Both the position numbers and the translations under genes were made by a program. DNA of 50,689 nt, taken from Porticoccaceae bacterium (GTDB taxonomy: Bacteria; Pseudomonadota; Gammaproteobacteria; Pseudomonadales; Porticoccaceae). The notes beneath the pieces are model-generated. The model searched no databases. It had not been told where the DNA came from and saw only the letters and a program-made list of their open reading frames with translations. The stretch spans positions 1 to 50,689 of the forward strand of contig PALW01000062.1 in the NCBI GenBank assembly GCA_002710745.1, in the 5' to 3' direction. Shown here piece by piece: positions 16,487-25,394 of the stretch; positions within the stretch are counted from its first letter, which is position 1; each line of letters begins with the position of its first letter.

Positions 16487-17961
16487 TGTTAAAATTACAA
16501 GATCTTTGTATAGAAAATACCTCAACCTTGATGGATGCTCTTAAGGCTATTGATTTGAATGGAGAAGGAATATTATTTGTCCAAAAAGATAGAGTTTTTT
16601 ATGGAACCCTGACAGATGGAGATATTCGGCGAGCATTAATAGCAGGGGCCTCTCAGCATGAAATTCTTGATCTTTATTGTAATAAAAATGCCTTAACCTT
16701 ACCTATTTTTTGCTCGGACAGTGAAATACAAAGAAATCTCATGAAGCATCAAATAAGTATGATTCCTCTATTAAACTCTGAAGGGTTTGTTGTAGATTTT
16801 GCGGCTAAATCTCGACTCAACAGGCTTCCAATAATGGAGCCCAGCCTTAAAGGTAGAGAAAAGGAATTTGTTAATGATTGCATTGATTCAAATTGGATTT
16901 CATCACAAGGTGCTTATGTCGACAGATTCGAATCTGAATTAAGTGAATTTTGCGGAGGTAGATGCCTGGCTACTAGTAGCGGCACAACAGCGCTGCATCT
17001 TGCTATGCAAGCACTCGAGATTGGTGAAGGTGATGAAGTAATTGCTCCAAATCTGACATTTGGAGCGTCTATCAATTCCATTCTCCATGCCGGTGCAACT
17101 CCGGTGCTAGTGGATGTTTCAGAGAACGATTGGAATATTTGTCCAAAAAGCATTGTGAGAGCTATCGGTCCATCAACAAAAGCTATAATGGTAGTGCATT
17201 TATATGGTACTCCATGTCAAATTTCAGAAATAATGGCCATTGCTTCAGAATACAAATTATTGATAATTGATGACTGTGCGGAGGCGCTTGGAGCTAAGTT
17301 ATATGGAAGACCAGTTGGTTCTTTTGGCGATGCAGCTGCTTTCTCATTCTTTGCAAACAAAGTTATCACTTGCGGGGAGGGTGGAGCTTTAGTTTTGAGG
17401 GAGAACGCTCATCTCGAGAAAGCAAAGATGATGCGTGATCATGGTATGTCACCATCCAAAAGATATTGGCACGAATTTGTAGGATACAATTACCGTATGA
17501 CTAATATACAAGCAGCTATTGGTTGTGCACAGTTAGAAAAATTTGGAGAGTTTGTATCTAACAGGTCAAAGATTTGGTCTCAGTATGAATCACGATTACT
17601 ACCTTCGGGTTACTTTAAAAAACAATTTGTAAGATCTGATGCAGATCAATGTTATTGGTTGTTTACGTTACAGTTAGTTCCGGCTCTCGTTCGCTTTCGA
17701 GACATGATATGTGATCAACTGAGACTTGCGGGAATAGATACTCGTCCCATGTTTTATCCAATGAGTGTAATGCCGGCATTTGAGAAAAACACCAAAAAAG
17801 TCAAAGATCTTAATACCAGCATCAACTTGTCTAAGGCAGGTTTTAGTTTTCCATCTTCAATATCTTTATCTCAAGATGAAATTGACATGATAGCTGAGCA
17901 TACAATAAAAGTAATAGATGATCTGATTTTAGAATACAAGGTTGAAATCGAAATTGATTAA
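16486..17961 (+). CDS. CBS-domain / DegT-type PLP aminotransferase fusion (LegC/perosamine-synthase-like)
   Basis: The protein has 491 residues. The first 115 look like a tandem CBS pair (GILFVQKDRVFYGTLTDGDIRRAL at about 28-51; SMIPLLNSEGFVVDF at 91-105). A complete DegT/DnrJ/EryC1/StrS aminotransferase starts near 117, with NWISSQG, ATSSGTTALH, the cofactor-binding Asp in IIDDCAEALGA (262-263) and the Schiff-base Lys292 in FFANKVITCGEGG. The enzyme should aminate a 4-keto-6-deoxy nucleotide sugar, as LegC and GDP-perosamine synthase do. In other legionaminate clusters CBS pairs are fused to the nucleotidyltransferase PtmE, so finding one here is unusual. It overlaps both neighbours. Confidence 0.88.
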   Translation: MLKLQDLCIENTSTLMDALKAIDLNGEGILFVQKDRVFYGTLTDGDIRRALIAGASQHEILDLYCNKNALTLPIFCSDSEIQRNLMKHQISMIPLLNSEGFVVDFAAKSRLNRLPIMEPSLKGREKEFVNDCIDSNWISSQGAYVDRFESELSEFCGGRCLATSSGTTALHLAMQALEIGEGDEVIAPNLTFGASINSILHAGATPVLVDVSENDWNICPKSIVRAIGPSTKAIMVVHLYGTPCQISEIMAIASEYKLLIIDDCAEALGAKLYGRPVGSFGDAAAFSFFANKVITCGEGGALVLRENAHLEKAKMMRDHGMSPSKRYWHEFVGYNYRMTNIQAAIGCAQLEKFGEFVSNRSKIWSQYESRLLPSGYFKKQFVRSDADQCYWLFTLQLVPALVRFRDMICDQLRLAGIDTRPMFYPMSVMPAFEKNTKKVKDLNTSINLSKAGFSFPSSISLSQDEIDMIAEHTIKVIDDLILEYKVEIEID

Positions 17962-18679
17962 CGGGAAAAAAGTAGTTGCCATAGTTACTGCAAGAGGAGG
18001 TTCGAAGGGGCTCCCTAGGAAAAACAAAAAAGTACTTGCTGGAAAGCCTTTAGTTACCTGGCCTATTGAGGCTGCCGTGATGTGCAATCATGTAGACCGA
18101 GTGCTTTTATCAACGGACTGCACGGAAATAGCTGATATCGGAAGATTAGCTGGTGCTGAGGTGATTTCTTTAAGACCTGAGTATTTAGCTTCAGACCAAG
18201 CAAAAAGCGTAGATGTTATCTTGCATGTGTTGGAAGAACTAAAGTATTTAAAAGATTTCTATGACTATGTTGTTATGCTTGAACCTACGTCCCCACTTAC
18301 GGATTGCGAAGATATTTCAAAGGCACTACTTCTATTGGAGCGGAATCAAAAGGTAGCAGACTCGGTTGTCGGGATAGCAGCTATAGAGGCTACTCACCCA
18401 GAGTATGCCGTAAAAAGCGGAGATAATGGAATATTACAACCCGCTTTTGCGACTGATTTTAGCACCCTACGCAGAAGGCAGGATGTTGAGGAATTATACT
18501 TTCTTGAAGGAACTTTGTATGCGTCTGAAGTTAGTGCCTTGGAAAGGGAAAAAAATTTCTATCATTCGAGAACGATGGGATTTAAGGTTCCACGCTGGAA
18601 GTCTTTTGAGGTTGATGAGATGGTGGATTTTATATGCATCGAGGCAATTCTTGCTAATTTGAATAAGTTAGATAGTTAG
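17942..18679 (+). CDS. neuA: CMP-nonulosonic acid cytidylyltransferase (NeuA/PtmB-like)
   Basis: The 245-residue protein opens with VAIVTARGGSKGLPRKNKK, the nucleotide-binding signature of acylneuraminate cytidylyltransferases, followed by VLLSTDCTEIADI and VMLEPTSPLTD. It activates the nonulosonic acid with CTP to give the CMP-sugar donor. No ATG is available near the 5' end: TTG at 17942 or TTG at 17954 are the candidates, both overlapping the aminotransferase gene, and AAGG at 17938-17941 would serve the second. There is no C-terminal esterase or phosphatase domain. Confidence 0.9.
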   Translation: MKSKLINGKKVVAIVTARGGSKGLPRKNKKVLAGKPLVTWPIEAAVMCNHVDRVLLSTDCTEIADIGRLAGAEVISLRPEYLASDQAKSVDVILHVLEELKYLKDFYDYVVMLEPTSPLTDCEDISKALLLLERNQKVADSVVGIAAIEATHPEYAVKSGDNGILQPAFATDFSTLRRRQDVEELYFLEGTLYASEVSALEREKNFYHSRTMGFKVPRWKSFEVDEMVDFICIEAILANLNKLDS

Positions 18680-18714
18680 TACAGTTAATAATATGGCAAC
18701 TTTTTAAGGGTAGT

Positions 18715-19815
18715 ATGATGGCGATTGAAGGCGTTTTTTGGTGTAGTACCTGTTTGAATATGTCCACTAGAAACAGAATTGAATTTGACTCACAGGGACG
18801 TTGCAATGCATGTGTCTGGTCTGAAGAGAAAAAAACACTCGATTGGAAGGGGCGCGAACGCGAACTGAAAGAGTTATTTACAAGACACAAAAATGACGGG
18901 CCATATGACCTGATAGTTCCCGTTAGTGGGGGTAAAGATGGTTCATATGTTGCTTATAACTGTAAGCACAAGTATGGTTTAAATCCCCTTTGTGTGACTG
19001 TTCATCCTCCTACACGCTCGAATATAGGTTACACAAATCTGGAAAATTTTAAAAAATCTGGATATACATTATTGGAAGTGAATCTTCCCTATGAGGCTCT
19101 CAGAAAAATGAATATCCGTGGTTTTGTTGAACAAGGCAGACCTTTATATGGCTGGACAACTGGAATCTTTAGTGCTGTTCTGCGAATTGCTGAAGCATTT
19201 AATATAAGCCTAATAATGTATGGAGAGAATGGAGAGATAGAATATGGCGGATCGAATGACTCAAAGTATAGACCTATTTTCACTCCAGATTTTGCGAAAA
19301 ATGTGTTCCTAGAGAACGAAGTTGATAAGACATTTAGGGATTTGAATGAAAGTGATGCATATTTTTGGACGTTTCCAGATAAGAACTCTAAGGTTGAGTT
19401 GGCTCATTGGTCATATTATGAAGACTGGGATTCCTATAGAAATTATATGATTGCGAAGGAGCATTGTGGTCTTCAAGAGAGAGAGGAGCAAAATTCTGGC
19501 ACATATACCAATTTCGCACAAAATGATAATGTTTTGTATGATCTTCATACCTATCTAATGTACTTAAAGTTTGGATTTGGTAGAGCAACGCAAGACGCAG
19601 GAATAGATATCAGGCGTGGAGCGATGACAAGAGAGCAGGCAGTCCAACTTGCATCTCTATACGATAATGAGTTACCAGAAACATACGTAGATGAATATTT
19701 AGATTATTATCAAATGTCGCGTGCGGAATTTGATCAGGTGCTCTCTAAATGGGCAAATACAGAGCTATTTACTTTTGATGGACATAATTTTACTCCAAAG
19801 TTTGAGATTATCTAA
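18715..19815 (+). CDS. N-acetyl sugar amidotransferase (WbpG/PseA-like, PP-loop)
   Basis: The 366-residue protein has an N-terminal zinc-knuckle-type pair C10xxC13 and C30xxC33, then a PP-loop ATP-pyrophosphatase motif SGGKDGS (71-77). It matches the WbpG/PseA/PtmG family, which turns a sugar N-acetyl group into an acetamidino group by activating the amide with ATP and using ammonia from HisH/HisF-like partners. Those partners follow with zero- to seven-base junctions. Start ATG 18715 or 18718, both after AAGGG at about 18704. The expected product is an N-acetimidoyl derivative of the nonulosonic acid or its precursor. Confidence 0.9.
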   Translation: MMAIEGVFWCSTCLNMSTRNRIEFDSQGRCNACVWSEEKKTLDWKGRERELKELFTRHKNDGPYDLIVPVSGGKDGSYVAYNCKHKYGLNPLCVTVHPPTRSNIGYTNLENFKKSGYTLLEVNLPYEALRKMNIRGFVEQGRPLYGWTTGIFSAVLRIAEAFNISLIMYGENGEIEYGGSNDSKYRPIFTPDFAKNVFLENEVDKTFRDLNESDAYFWTFPDKNSKVELAHWSYYEDWDSYRNYMIAKEHCGLQEREEQNSGTYTNFAQNDNVLYDLHTYLMYLKFGFGRATQDAGIDIRRGAMTREQAVQLASLYDNELPETYVDEYLDYYQMSRAEFDQVLSKWANTELFTFDGHNFTPKFEII

Positions 19816-20420
19816 TGATTGGCATTATTGATTACTCAATAAATAATATCCGTTCTATTCTGAACGCAATCCAATTTTTACAAATTAAACACGAGGTAGT
19901 TACAAATCCAGAGCGACTAAATTCATATAAGATGTTAATTCTTCCTGGCGTAGGTTCGTTTGATTCTGGGGTAACCGCTCTTAAATCGAGTGGTATGTTT
20001 GCAAAACTTCAGTCACTCGATTTAGACAATATTAAAATATTCGGGATTTGTTTGGGTATGCAGTTGTTATGTAAAAATAGTGAAGAAGGACAACTTGAAG
20101 GGTTGGGTTTAATAGATACAAAAGTTGTCAATTTAAAAAATAAACGATGTATTGGGAAAATACCTCATGTTGGATTCAATACCATCATTTCTGGAGGTGA
20201 GAGTAGTTTCTTAGAATCCATGATTGGTAGTGACTTTTATTTTGTTCACTCATTCGGCATCGATCAGCGTTCTATGTTGTTTGAGACAGCGGAGTGCGAC
20301 TATGAAGGAGCAGAAATTATTGCAGCTTTCCATGCTGGAAATATTTTTGGGACGCAATTTCATCCAGAAAAATCTGGTACTAAAGGTCTGGAATTAATCC
20401 GCCGAGCCTATGAATGTTAA
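19815..20420 (+). CDS. hisH: HisH-like glutamine amidotransferase subunit of the amidine triad
   Basis: This is a 201-residue class I glutaminase with the nucleophile Cys79 in GICLGMQ and the His183/Glu185 pair in FHPEKSG, plus the HisH-type IPHVGFN loop. It should hydrolyse glutamine and pass ammonia to the HisF-like partner. The gene sits between the WbpG-like and HisF-like genes and is not in a histidine operon, so it most likely works in sugar amidine formation, as described for P. aeruginosa WbpG with HisH2/HisF2. The catalytic triad looks complete. Confidence 0.9.
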   Translation: MIGIIDYSINNIRSILNAIQFLQIKHEVVTNPERLNSYKMLILPGVGSFDSGVTALKSSGMFAKLQSLDLDNIKIFGICLGMQLLCKNSEEGQLEGLGLIDTKVVNLKNKRCIGKIPHVGFNTIISGGESSFLESMIGSDFYFVHSFGIDQRSMLFETAECDYEGAEIIAAFHAGNIFGTQFHPEKSGTKGLELIRRAYEC

Positions 20421-21184
20421 AGAAACGTATTATTTTCGTTCTATTTTACCAAAATGGAAGCTTTCATCTAAGTAGAAATTTCGGTCTGCAAAAGGTCGGC
20501 GATACTCAATGGCTTTTAGAAAAATTCCAATTTTTAAAAATTGGTGATTATATTGATGAATTAATTATTCTCGATGTATCAAGAGATAGAATTAATGAAC
20601 CAGTTTCATCCCAGCTCGAAGAGGATGTTAAAAACCTAATGGCAAAGATTTTTGTACCATTAACTTTAGGCGGAGGCATAAGAACACTTGACCATGTGTC
20701 GAGATGTTTCCAGGCTGGAGCCGATAAAGTAAGTTTAAATTGGGCCTTGGGTAATTCACCTGACTTGATTTCTGAAATCTCAAAAAGATATGGATCTCAA
20801 TCGGTTGTCGCATCTATGGATGTTCGTTATGTTTCTGGGAAATACGATGTGTTTTGTGATTATGGTCAGACGAGAATTGGATCACTTTTAGATGTCTCAA
20901 AACAATCCGAAGATCTTGGTGCGGGAGAACTATTTATTACTAGTATAGACCGTGATGGTACTGGTTTTGGTTTAGATTTGAATATTTTCAAGGAACTAGA
21001 GGATGTTAGAGTTCCAATTATTGCTTCTGGTGGCGCCGGGAAGCCGCTTCATTTTTTTGAAGCATTAAGTTTGAAAAGTATCTCTGGAGTGGCGACGGGA
21101 AATCTTTTCAATTTTATGGGATCTGGATTTTTCGAGCTCAGGAGCGAACTGGGTAAAAAATTACCATACTTGCGTAAATTATAA
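20414..21184 (+). CDS. hisF: HisF-like subunit of the amidine triad, first catalytic Asp lost
   Basis: This 256-residue TIM barrel of the HisF family keeps the phosphate-binding loops (LGGGIR at 85-90; IASGGAGK) and an Asp in ASMDVR (Asp136) equivalent to Asp130 of HisF. The N-terminal motif that should read C-L-D-V-K-D-G is replaced by V-L-F-Y-Q-N-G, so the first catalytic Asp is Phe11. That argues against imidazole-glycerol-phosphate synthesis and for a role as an ammonia-conducting partner of the WbpG-like enzyme. It overlaps hisH by seven bases. Confidence 0.88.
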   Translation: MLKKRIIFVLFYQNGSFHLSRNFGLQKVGDTQWLLEKFQFLKIGDYIDELIILDVSRDRINEPVSSQLEEDVKNLMAKIFVPLTLGGGIRTLDHVSRCFQAGADKVSLNWALGNSPDLISEISKRYGSQSVVASMDVRYVSGKYDVFCDYGQTRIGSLLDVSKQSEDLGAGELFITSIDRDGTGFGLDLNIFKELEDVRVPIIASGGAGKPLHFFEALSLKSISGVATGNLFNFMGSGFFELRSELGKKLPYLRKL

Positions 21185-21233
21185 AGTTTGTTTTTATTTT
21201 ATAAAAACTAATTACCTTTTTGAGTTTATTAAT

Positions 21234-21893
21234 ATGCAGTTTCGGATTAGTTTGAAAGAACAGGAATTGGCAGGATATTTGGTGTCTCAATTGAATAGTT
21301 TTTTCCCGTCAAAGCCCTTAGTTTGTATTAAAGATTTGCTCAAGCTTCAAAGTTTAGCTTTAAACAAACTCGAATTTTGTTTTAGTAAGATAAATATTAA
21401 GTACTTTTGTGATGGTAAGACATCGATATTTAATCATTTGAATGGAGATCAATACAGTATGTACCTCTACTTGATGAGTTATTTAGCGTATAAGGATCTT
21501 AATAATTCTGAGTTAGCATCAAAAATTTATTTATTAAATAAAAGTCTTCATGGTATCGACGCTTTTTATGAAGTTGAGTTACCAAATATATTCTTATTTA
21601 TCCATCCGTTAGGCACGGTTCTGGGAAGAGCATCGTATAGTGACTATCTTTTGGTTTATCAGCGCTGCGGTATAGGTGCTAATAAAGGTTTCAAGCCTTC
21701 ACTAGGAAAGTTCCTAACCTTGCACCCGGGGGCGTCTATTTTGGGAAGGTCAGTGACAGGTAATAACTGTGCTGTTGGTAGCGATTCTTTAGTTATTGAT
21801 AAGACTATAAAAGATAATACAACATATATAGGGAATCCGAAGAATTATTACTTGTTGTTTAAAGAGTCTGATTTTGGAGTTTGGAAAATTTAA
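21234..21893 (+). CDS. Serine-acetyltransferase-like hexapeptide acyltransferase
   Basis: The 219-residue protein has an N-terminal alpha-helical half and a C-terminal left-handed beta-helix resembling CysE. FIHPLGTVLGRASYSDY aligns with the usual His-Pro-x-Ala catalytic region, and LTLHPGASILGRS and GNNCAVGSDSLVID give hexapeptide turns. The end, YIGNPKNYYL, resembles the usual GNPA/R motif. It probably acetylates an amino or hydroxyl group. It lies in the nonulosonic acid module and is not next to cysteine genes, so a sugar substrate is more likely than serine. Expression and substrate are inferred from position. Confidence 0.75.
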   Translation: MQFRISLKEQELAGYLVSQLNSFFPSKPLVCIKDLLKLQSLALNKLEFCFSKINIKYFCDGKTSIFNHLNGDQYSMYLYLMSYLAYKDLNNSELASKIYLLNKSLHGIDAFYEVELPNIFLFIHPLGTVLGRASYSDYLLVYQRCGIGANKGFKPSLGKFLTLHPGASILGRSVTGNNCAVGSDSLVIDKTIKDNTTYIGNPKNYYLLFKESDFGVWKI

Positions 21894-21923
21894 CACTACC
21901 CATGAGGAGTTGAGGAAATAGAA

Positions 21924-23246
21924 ATGGTAACTAAACGAGGTAAAGGTCAAGAATTATGGAAAAAAGCTAAGACTATAATTCCTGGAGGAAATCAGCTCTT
22001 ATCCAAGCGATCAGAGATGTTTTTGCCTAATCTTTGGCCATCATATTACTCCAAAGCTAGTGGTTATAAAATTTGGGATCTTGATGATAATGAGTTTAAT
22101 GATTTTGCTACTATGGGTGTTGGCTCCTGTGTTCTAGGTTATGCTGATGCGGACGTAAATTCTCGCGTTAAAGATTCTATAGACCGAGGCTCTATGTCAT
22201 CGCTAAACTCGTACGAAGAAGTTGAATTAGCAGAAAAGTTAGTTTGTCTCCATCATTGGGCTGACATGGCCAGATTTTCAAGGTCAGGGGGAGAGGCTTG
22301 CTCGATTGCTATAAGGATTGCGAGAGCTCATGCTAAGAGAGATAAGGTTTTATTTTGTGGTTATCACGGATGGCATGACTGGTATTTATCTTCAAATATA
22401 GAGGATGCTACCAACCTTAATCAACAGCTTTTGGCGGGTCTGTCCAGTGATGGAGTTGCTAAGAACTTGACTGGTACAGCACTTCCTTTTACATATAACG
22501 ATCTAGATGGTTTTTGTAATCTAGTAGCTCGCCATAAAGGAGAAATTGCAGCCGTAATTATGGAGCCCATGAGAGGATCTGCTCCTAATCAAGGATTTTT
22601 GGAAGGTATTAGAGAGATTACAAGAGAGCAGGGGATTGTATTGATTTTTGATGAGATTACCTCTGGTTTTCGTGTTAATTTTGGGGGTGTCCATATGACC
22701 TATGGTGTTCACCCAGATATGGCGATATTCGGCAAGGCATTAGGTAACGGCTTTCCAATTTCCGCTATTGTGGGTACTTCCAAAGTAATGGATGCAGCGC
22801 AGGGAACGTTTGTTAGTTCCACGTTTTGGACAGAGCGGGTAGGTTTTACAGCAGCTTTAGCAACACTAGAAAAGTATGAGAAGCGCAAAGTTCATTTGCG
22901 TCTCACTGAGTGTGGAAAAAAAATTAATAAAAGTTGGAATGATATAGCAGAATTGACAGGATTAGATGTAAGTATTTCGGGTTTAGAGCCACTCACTCAT
23001 ATAGATTTTAACTACTCTAGCGGAGCTTGTCTTCAAACAATTTACACACAAGAAATGTTAAAGCGAGGACATTTATTAGGATCTAGCGTGTATACAACTT
23101 ATGCATATGATGATGAGGTTCTAGAGGAGTTCCATAAAGATTCTGTCGAGTCGTTTAAGATTATTAAGTCCGCAATAGAGTCTGGGCATCCAGAAAGATT
23201 TTTAATCTCTGGTGTGAAGCATTCTGGATTTCAAAGATTAACTTAA
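21924..23246 (+). CDS. Class III PLP aminotransferase (glutamate-1-semialdehyde-aminomutase-like)
   Basis: This 440-residue fold-type I enzyme is of the HemL-like group. It has IIPGGNQLLSKR at the N-terminus, an RFSRSGGEACSIAIRIARA segment, GYHGWHDWY, the cofactor Asp243 in IFDEITSGFR, and Lys271 in FGKALGNGFPIS. True HemL is normally unlinked to polysaccharide genes, and sugar-cluster relatives of this family are presumed to transfer an amino group to a keto or aldehyde sugar or side chain. It lies between an acyltransferase and an SDR, suggesting an oxidise-aminate-acylate sequence on a hydroxyl of the nonulosonate or a precursor. That order is an inference. Confidence 0.82.
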   Translation: MVTKRGKGQELWKKAKTIIPGGNQLLSKRSEMFLPNLWPSYYSKASGYKIWDLDDNEFNDFATMGVGSCVLGYADADVNSRVKDSIDRGSMSSLNSYEEVELAEKLVCLHHWADMARFSRSGGEACSIAIRIARAHAKRDKVLFCGYHGWHDWYLSSNIEDATNLNQQLLAGLSSDGVAKNLTGTALPFTYNDLDGFCNLVARHKGEIAAVIMEPMRGSAPNQGFLEGIREITREQGIVLIFDEITSGFRVNFGGVHMTYGVHPDMAIFGKALGNGFPISAIVGTSKVMDAAQGTFVSSTFWTERVGFTAALATLEKYEKRKVHLRLTECGKKINKSWNDIAELTGLDVSISGLEPLTHIDFNYSSGACLQTIYTQEMLKRGHLLGSSVYTTYAYDDEVLEEFHKDSVESFKIIKSAIESGHPERFLISGVKHSGFQRLT

Positions 23247-23281
23247 GATATGCCCGCTTTGAAAAAACTTCATATCATAAA

Positions 23282-24106
23282 ATGGTAAATACCATGAAAA
23301 TTCTAAAAAAATTCTGTCTCGATGAAAAGGTTGCTTTAGTAACAGGCGGCAGCGGATTGCTTGGTAGAAAAATATGTGAGGGCCTTCTAGATGTTGGTGC
23401 TTTTGTTGCTCTAATTGATGTTAATCTGAATGAGATTGAGGAGTGGTCAGCTCAACTCGACATAAAAAAAGGGCAATTGAGTATTTTTGAGTGCGACGTA
23501 TCTAGTGATAGATCAGTTAAATTATGCGTGGACGCAGTAGTTAAAACATTTGGTCATATTGATATTCTTTTTAACAATGCAGCTACCAAAACTGCGAATT
23601 TGCATGACTTTTTTGAGTCATTCGAAAAGTATTCGATAGATGTTTGGCGACAAGTAATGTCCGTAAATATAGATGGAATGTTTTTGATGGCTCAAGCTGT
23701 TGGGCCACATATGATTAAGGTTGGAGGTGGTTCTATAGTTCAAACTTCATCTATTTATGGTTTAAGTGGTCCAGATAATAGGATATATAAAGGCTCTGAA
23801 TATTTAGGTATGGAGATCAATAGTCCTGCCGTTTATTCTGCTTCGAAAGCGGCTGTAGTGGGGTTTACTAAGTGGTTAGCAACATATTGGGCTTCTAAGG
23901 AAATTAGAGTAAATTGTTTGGTTCCAGGAGGCGTATCTAGCGGTCAAAACTCTGTTTTTTCTAAAGCATACTCTGACCGTATTCCTATGGGCAGAATGGC
24001 TTTTCCCAGTGAGCTAATTCCTTTAGCAATATACTTGGCTTCGGATGCATCTACCTACGTTACTGGTCAAGTAATTTCGGTTGATGGTGGCCTATCTGCT
24101 TGGTGA
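23282..24106 (+). CDS. Short-chain dehydrogenase/reductase (PtmA-like)
   Basis: The 274-residue classical SDR has the cofactor motif TGGSGLLG (21-28), the structural NNA motif (98-100), catalytic Ser near 156-157 in VQTSSIYG, and Tyr185/Lys189 in YSASK, ending in VTGQVISVDGG. Related SDRs (PtmA) occur in Campylobacter legionaminate clusters. It likely oxidises or reduces a sugar hydroxyl with NAD(P). ATG 23282 is used; ATG 23294 (MKILKK) is also plausible. It closes the nonulosonic module, and the next gene starts 107 bases later. Confidence 0.84.
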   Translation: MVNTMKILKKFCLDEKVALVTGGSGLLGRKICEGLLDVGAFVALIDVNLNEIEEWSAQLDIKKGQLSIFECDVSSDRSVKLCVDAVVKTFGHIDILFNNAATKTANLHDFFESFEKYSIDVWRQVMSVNIDGMFLMAQAVGPHMIKVGGGSIVQTSSIYGLSGPDNRIYKGSEYLGMEINSPAVYSASKAAVVGFTKWLATYWASKEIRVNCLVPGGVSSGQNSVFSKAYSDRIPMGRMAFPSELIPLAIYLASDASTYVTGQVISVDGGLSAW

Positions 24107-24213
24107 AGGCAGAGTCTATATTAAATATATAATCTGATTTCGTTTTTTATAATTTAGGGGTGTGAATTGGAGTTCGTCCTCCTTTTGAGATCGAGCTTGT
24201 TTTGGAGAAACAG

Positions 24214-25380
24214 ATGAACATTACGGTAGTAGGTGCGGGTTATGTTGGTCTTTCGTTGGCAGTTTTGCTTGCCCAGCAAAACAACGTAACACTGTTAGAA
24301 ATAGATCAAGAAAAAAGAGACAAAATTAATAAAAGAATATCCCCAATTGAAGATAAGGATATTCAAAATTATTTTGAAATCAAAAAGCTTAATTTGATTG
24401 CCACAGCGGATCTGGAACAAGCTTATGCAAATTCTCAATTCGTAATTATTGCAACTCCTACAGATTATGATGAAAAAAATAATTTCTTTAATACGGAGTC
24501 TGTGGAGTGTGTGGTTGATGATGTTTTAAGGATTAACCCAAAATGTACTATTATTTTAAAATCTACGGTGCCTGTCGGTTTCACTGAAAAGTTAAGATTG
24601 AAGACTCAGTGTAATAGTTTACTGTTTTCTCCCGAATTTTTGAGGGAGGGATCTGCTTTGTATGATAATTTATATCCATCTCGTATAGTTATTGGCGGGA
24701 GCTCAAAAAATGCGGAAGCTTTTTCAAAACTCCTAGTTGAAGGAGCTGAAAAGAAAGATATCGAAATAATATATGTCAGTTCTACGGAAGCGGAGTCAAT
24801 CAAATTATTTGCTAATACTTATTTAGCAATGAGAATATCTTTCTTTAATGAGCTCGATTCGTTTGCTCAAATCCATCAGCTGAATTCTTCGAAAATTATA
24901 GAGGGGGTTTGCCTTGATTCTCGCATCGGAAATTACTACAACAACCCTTCATTTGGTTATGGCGGTTATTGCTTGCCCAAAGATGTCAAACAACTTAAAG
25001 CAAATTACAGAAATGTGCCTAATTCCTTAATTTCTGCGATTGTAGATGCTAATGTTACACGGAAGGACTTTATTGCAGACATGATTCTTGATAAAAAGCC
25101 TAAAATTGTAGGCGTCCATAGATTGGTCATGAAGTTTGGCTCTGATAATTTTAGAGCATCCTCTATCCAAGGGATAATGAAACGCTTGAAATCGAAAGGA
25201 GTTACCGTAATAGTTTACGAGCCTGTTTTGAGAGATATCAGCTTTTTCAATTCTGAAGTAGTTACAGATTTAGAACAATTTAAAATCAGAAGTGAACTGA
25301 TTATTGCAAATAGAATGTCAGATGAACTTATTGATGTTAATGAGAAAGTTTTCACACGAGATTTATTCAATGAGGGCTGA
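24214..25380 (+). CDS. ugd: UDP-glucose 6-dehydrogenase
   Basis: This 388-residue, E. coli-length Ugd starts at ATG 24214, where GGAG lies six bases upstream; TTG 24202 would put that site inside the gene. It has the NAD motif [25 protein letters not shown], and the catalytic Cys in [11 protein letters not shown]. It oxidises UDP-glucose twice to UDP-glucuronate. The UDP-glucuronate epimerase gene follows after 14 bases, forming a UDP-GalA branch with GalU. Confidence 0.93.
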   Translation: MNITVVGAGYVGLSLAVLLAQQNNVTLLEIDQEKRDKINKRISPIEDKDIQNYFEIKKLNLIATADLEQAYANSQFVIIATPTDYDEKNNFFNTESVECVVDDVLRINPKCTIILKSTVPVGFTEKLRLKTQCNSLLFSPEFLREGSALYDNLYPSRIVIGGSSKNAEAFSKLLVEGAEKKDIEIIYVSSTEAESIKLFANTYLAMRISFFNELDSFAQIHQLNSSKIIEGVCLDSRIGNYYNNPSFGYGGYCLPKDVKQLKANYRNVPNSLISAIVDANVTRKDFIADMILDKKPKIVGVHRLVMKFGSDNFRASSIQGIMKRLKSKGVTVIVYEPVLRDISFFNSEVVTDLEQFKIRSELIIANRMSDELIDVNEKVFTRDLFNEG

Positions 25381-25394
25381 AAAAATAGAGAATA

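Noticed and set aside
19815..21184. Histidine biosynthesis genes hisH and hisF
   Set aside because: No other his genes are present, the pair follows a WbpG-like amidotransferase, and HisF lacks its first catalytic Asp. Amidine formation on a sugar fits better.
21924..23246. Heme biosynthesis gene hemL
   Set aside because: The fold and PLP motifs match, but the position between a sugar acyltransferase and an SDR in a polysaccharide module argues for a sugar-related aminotransferase.
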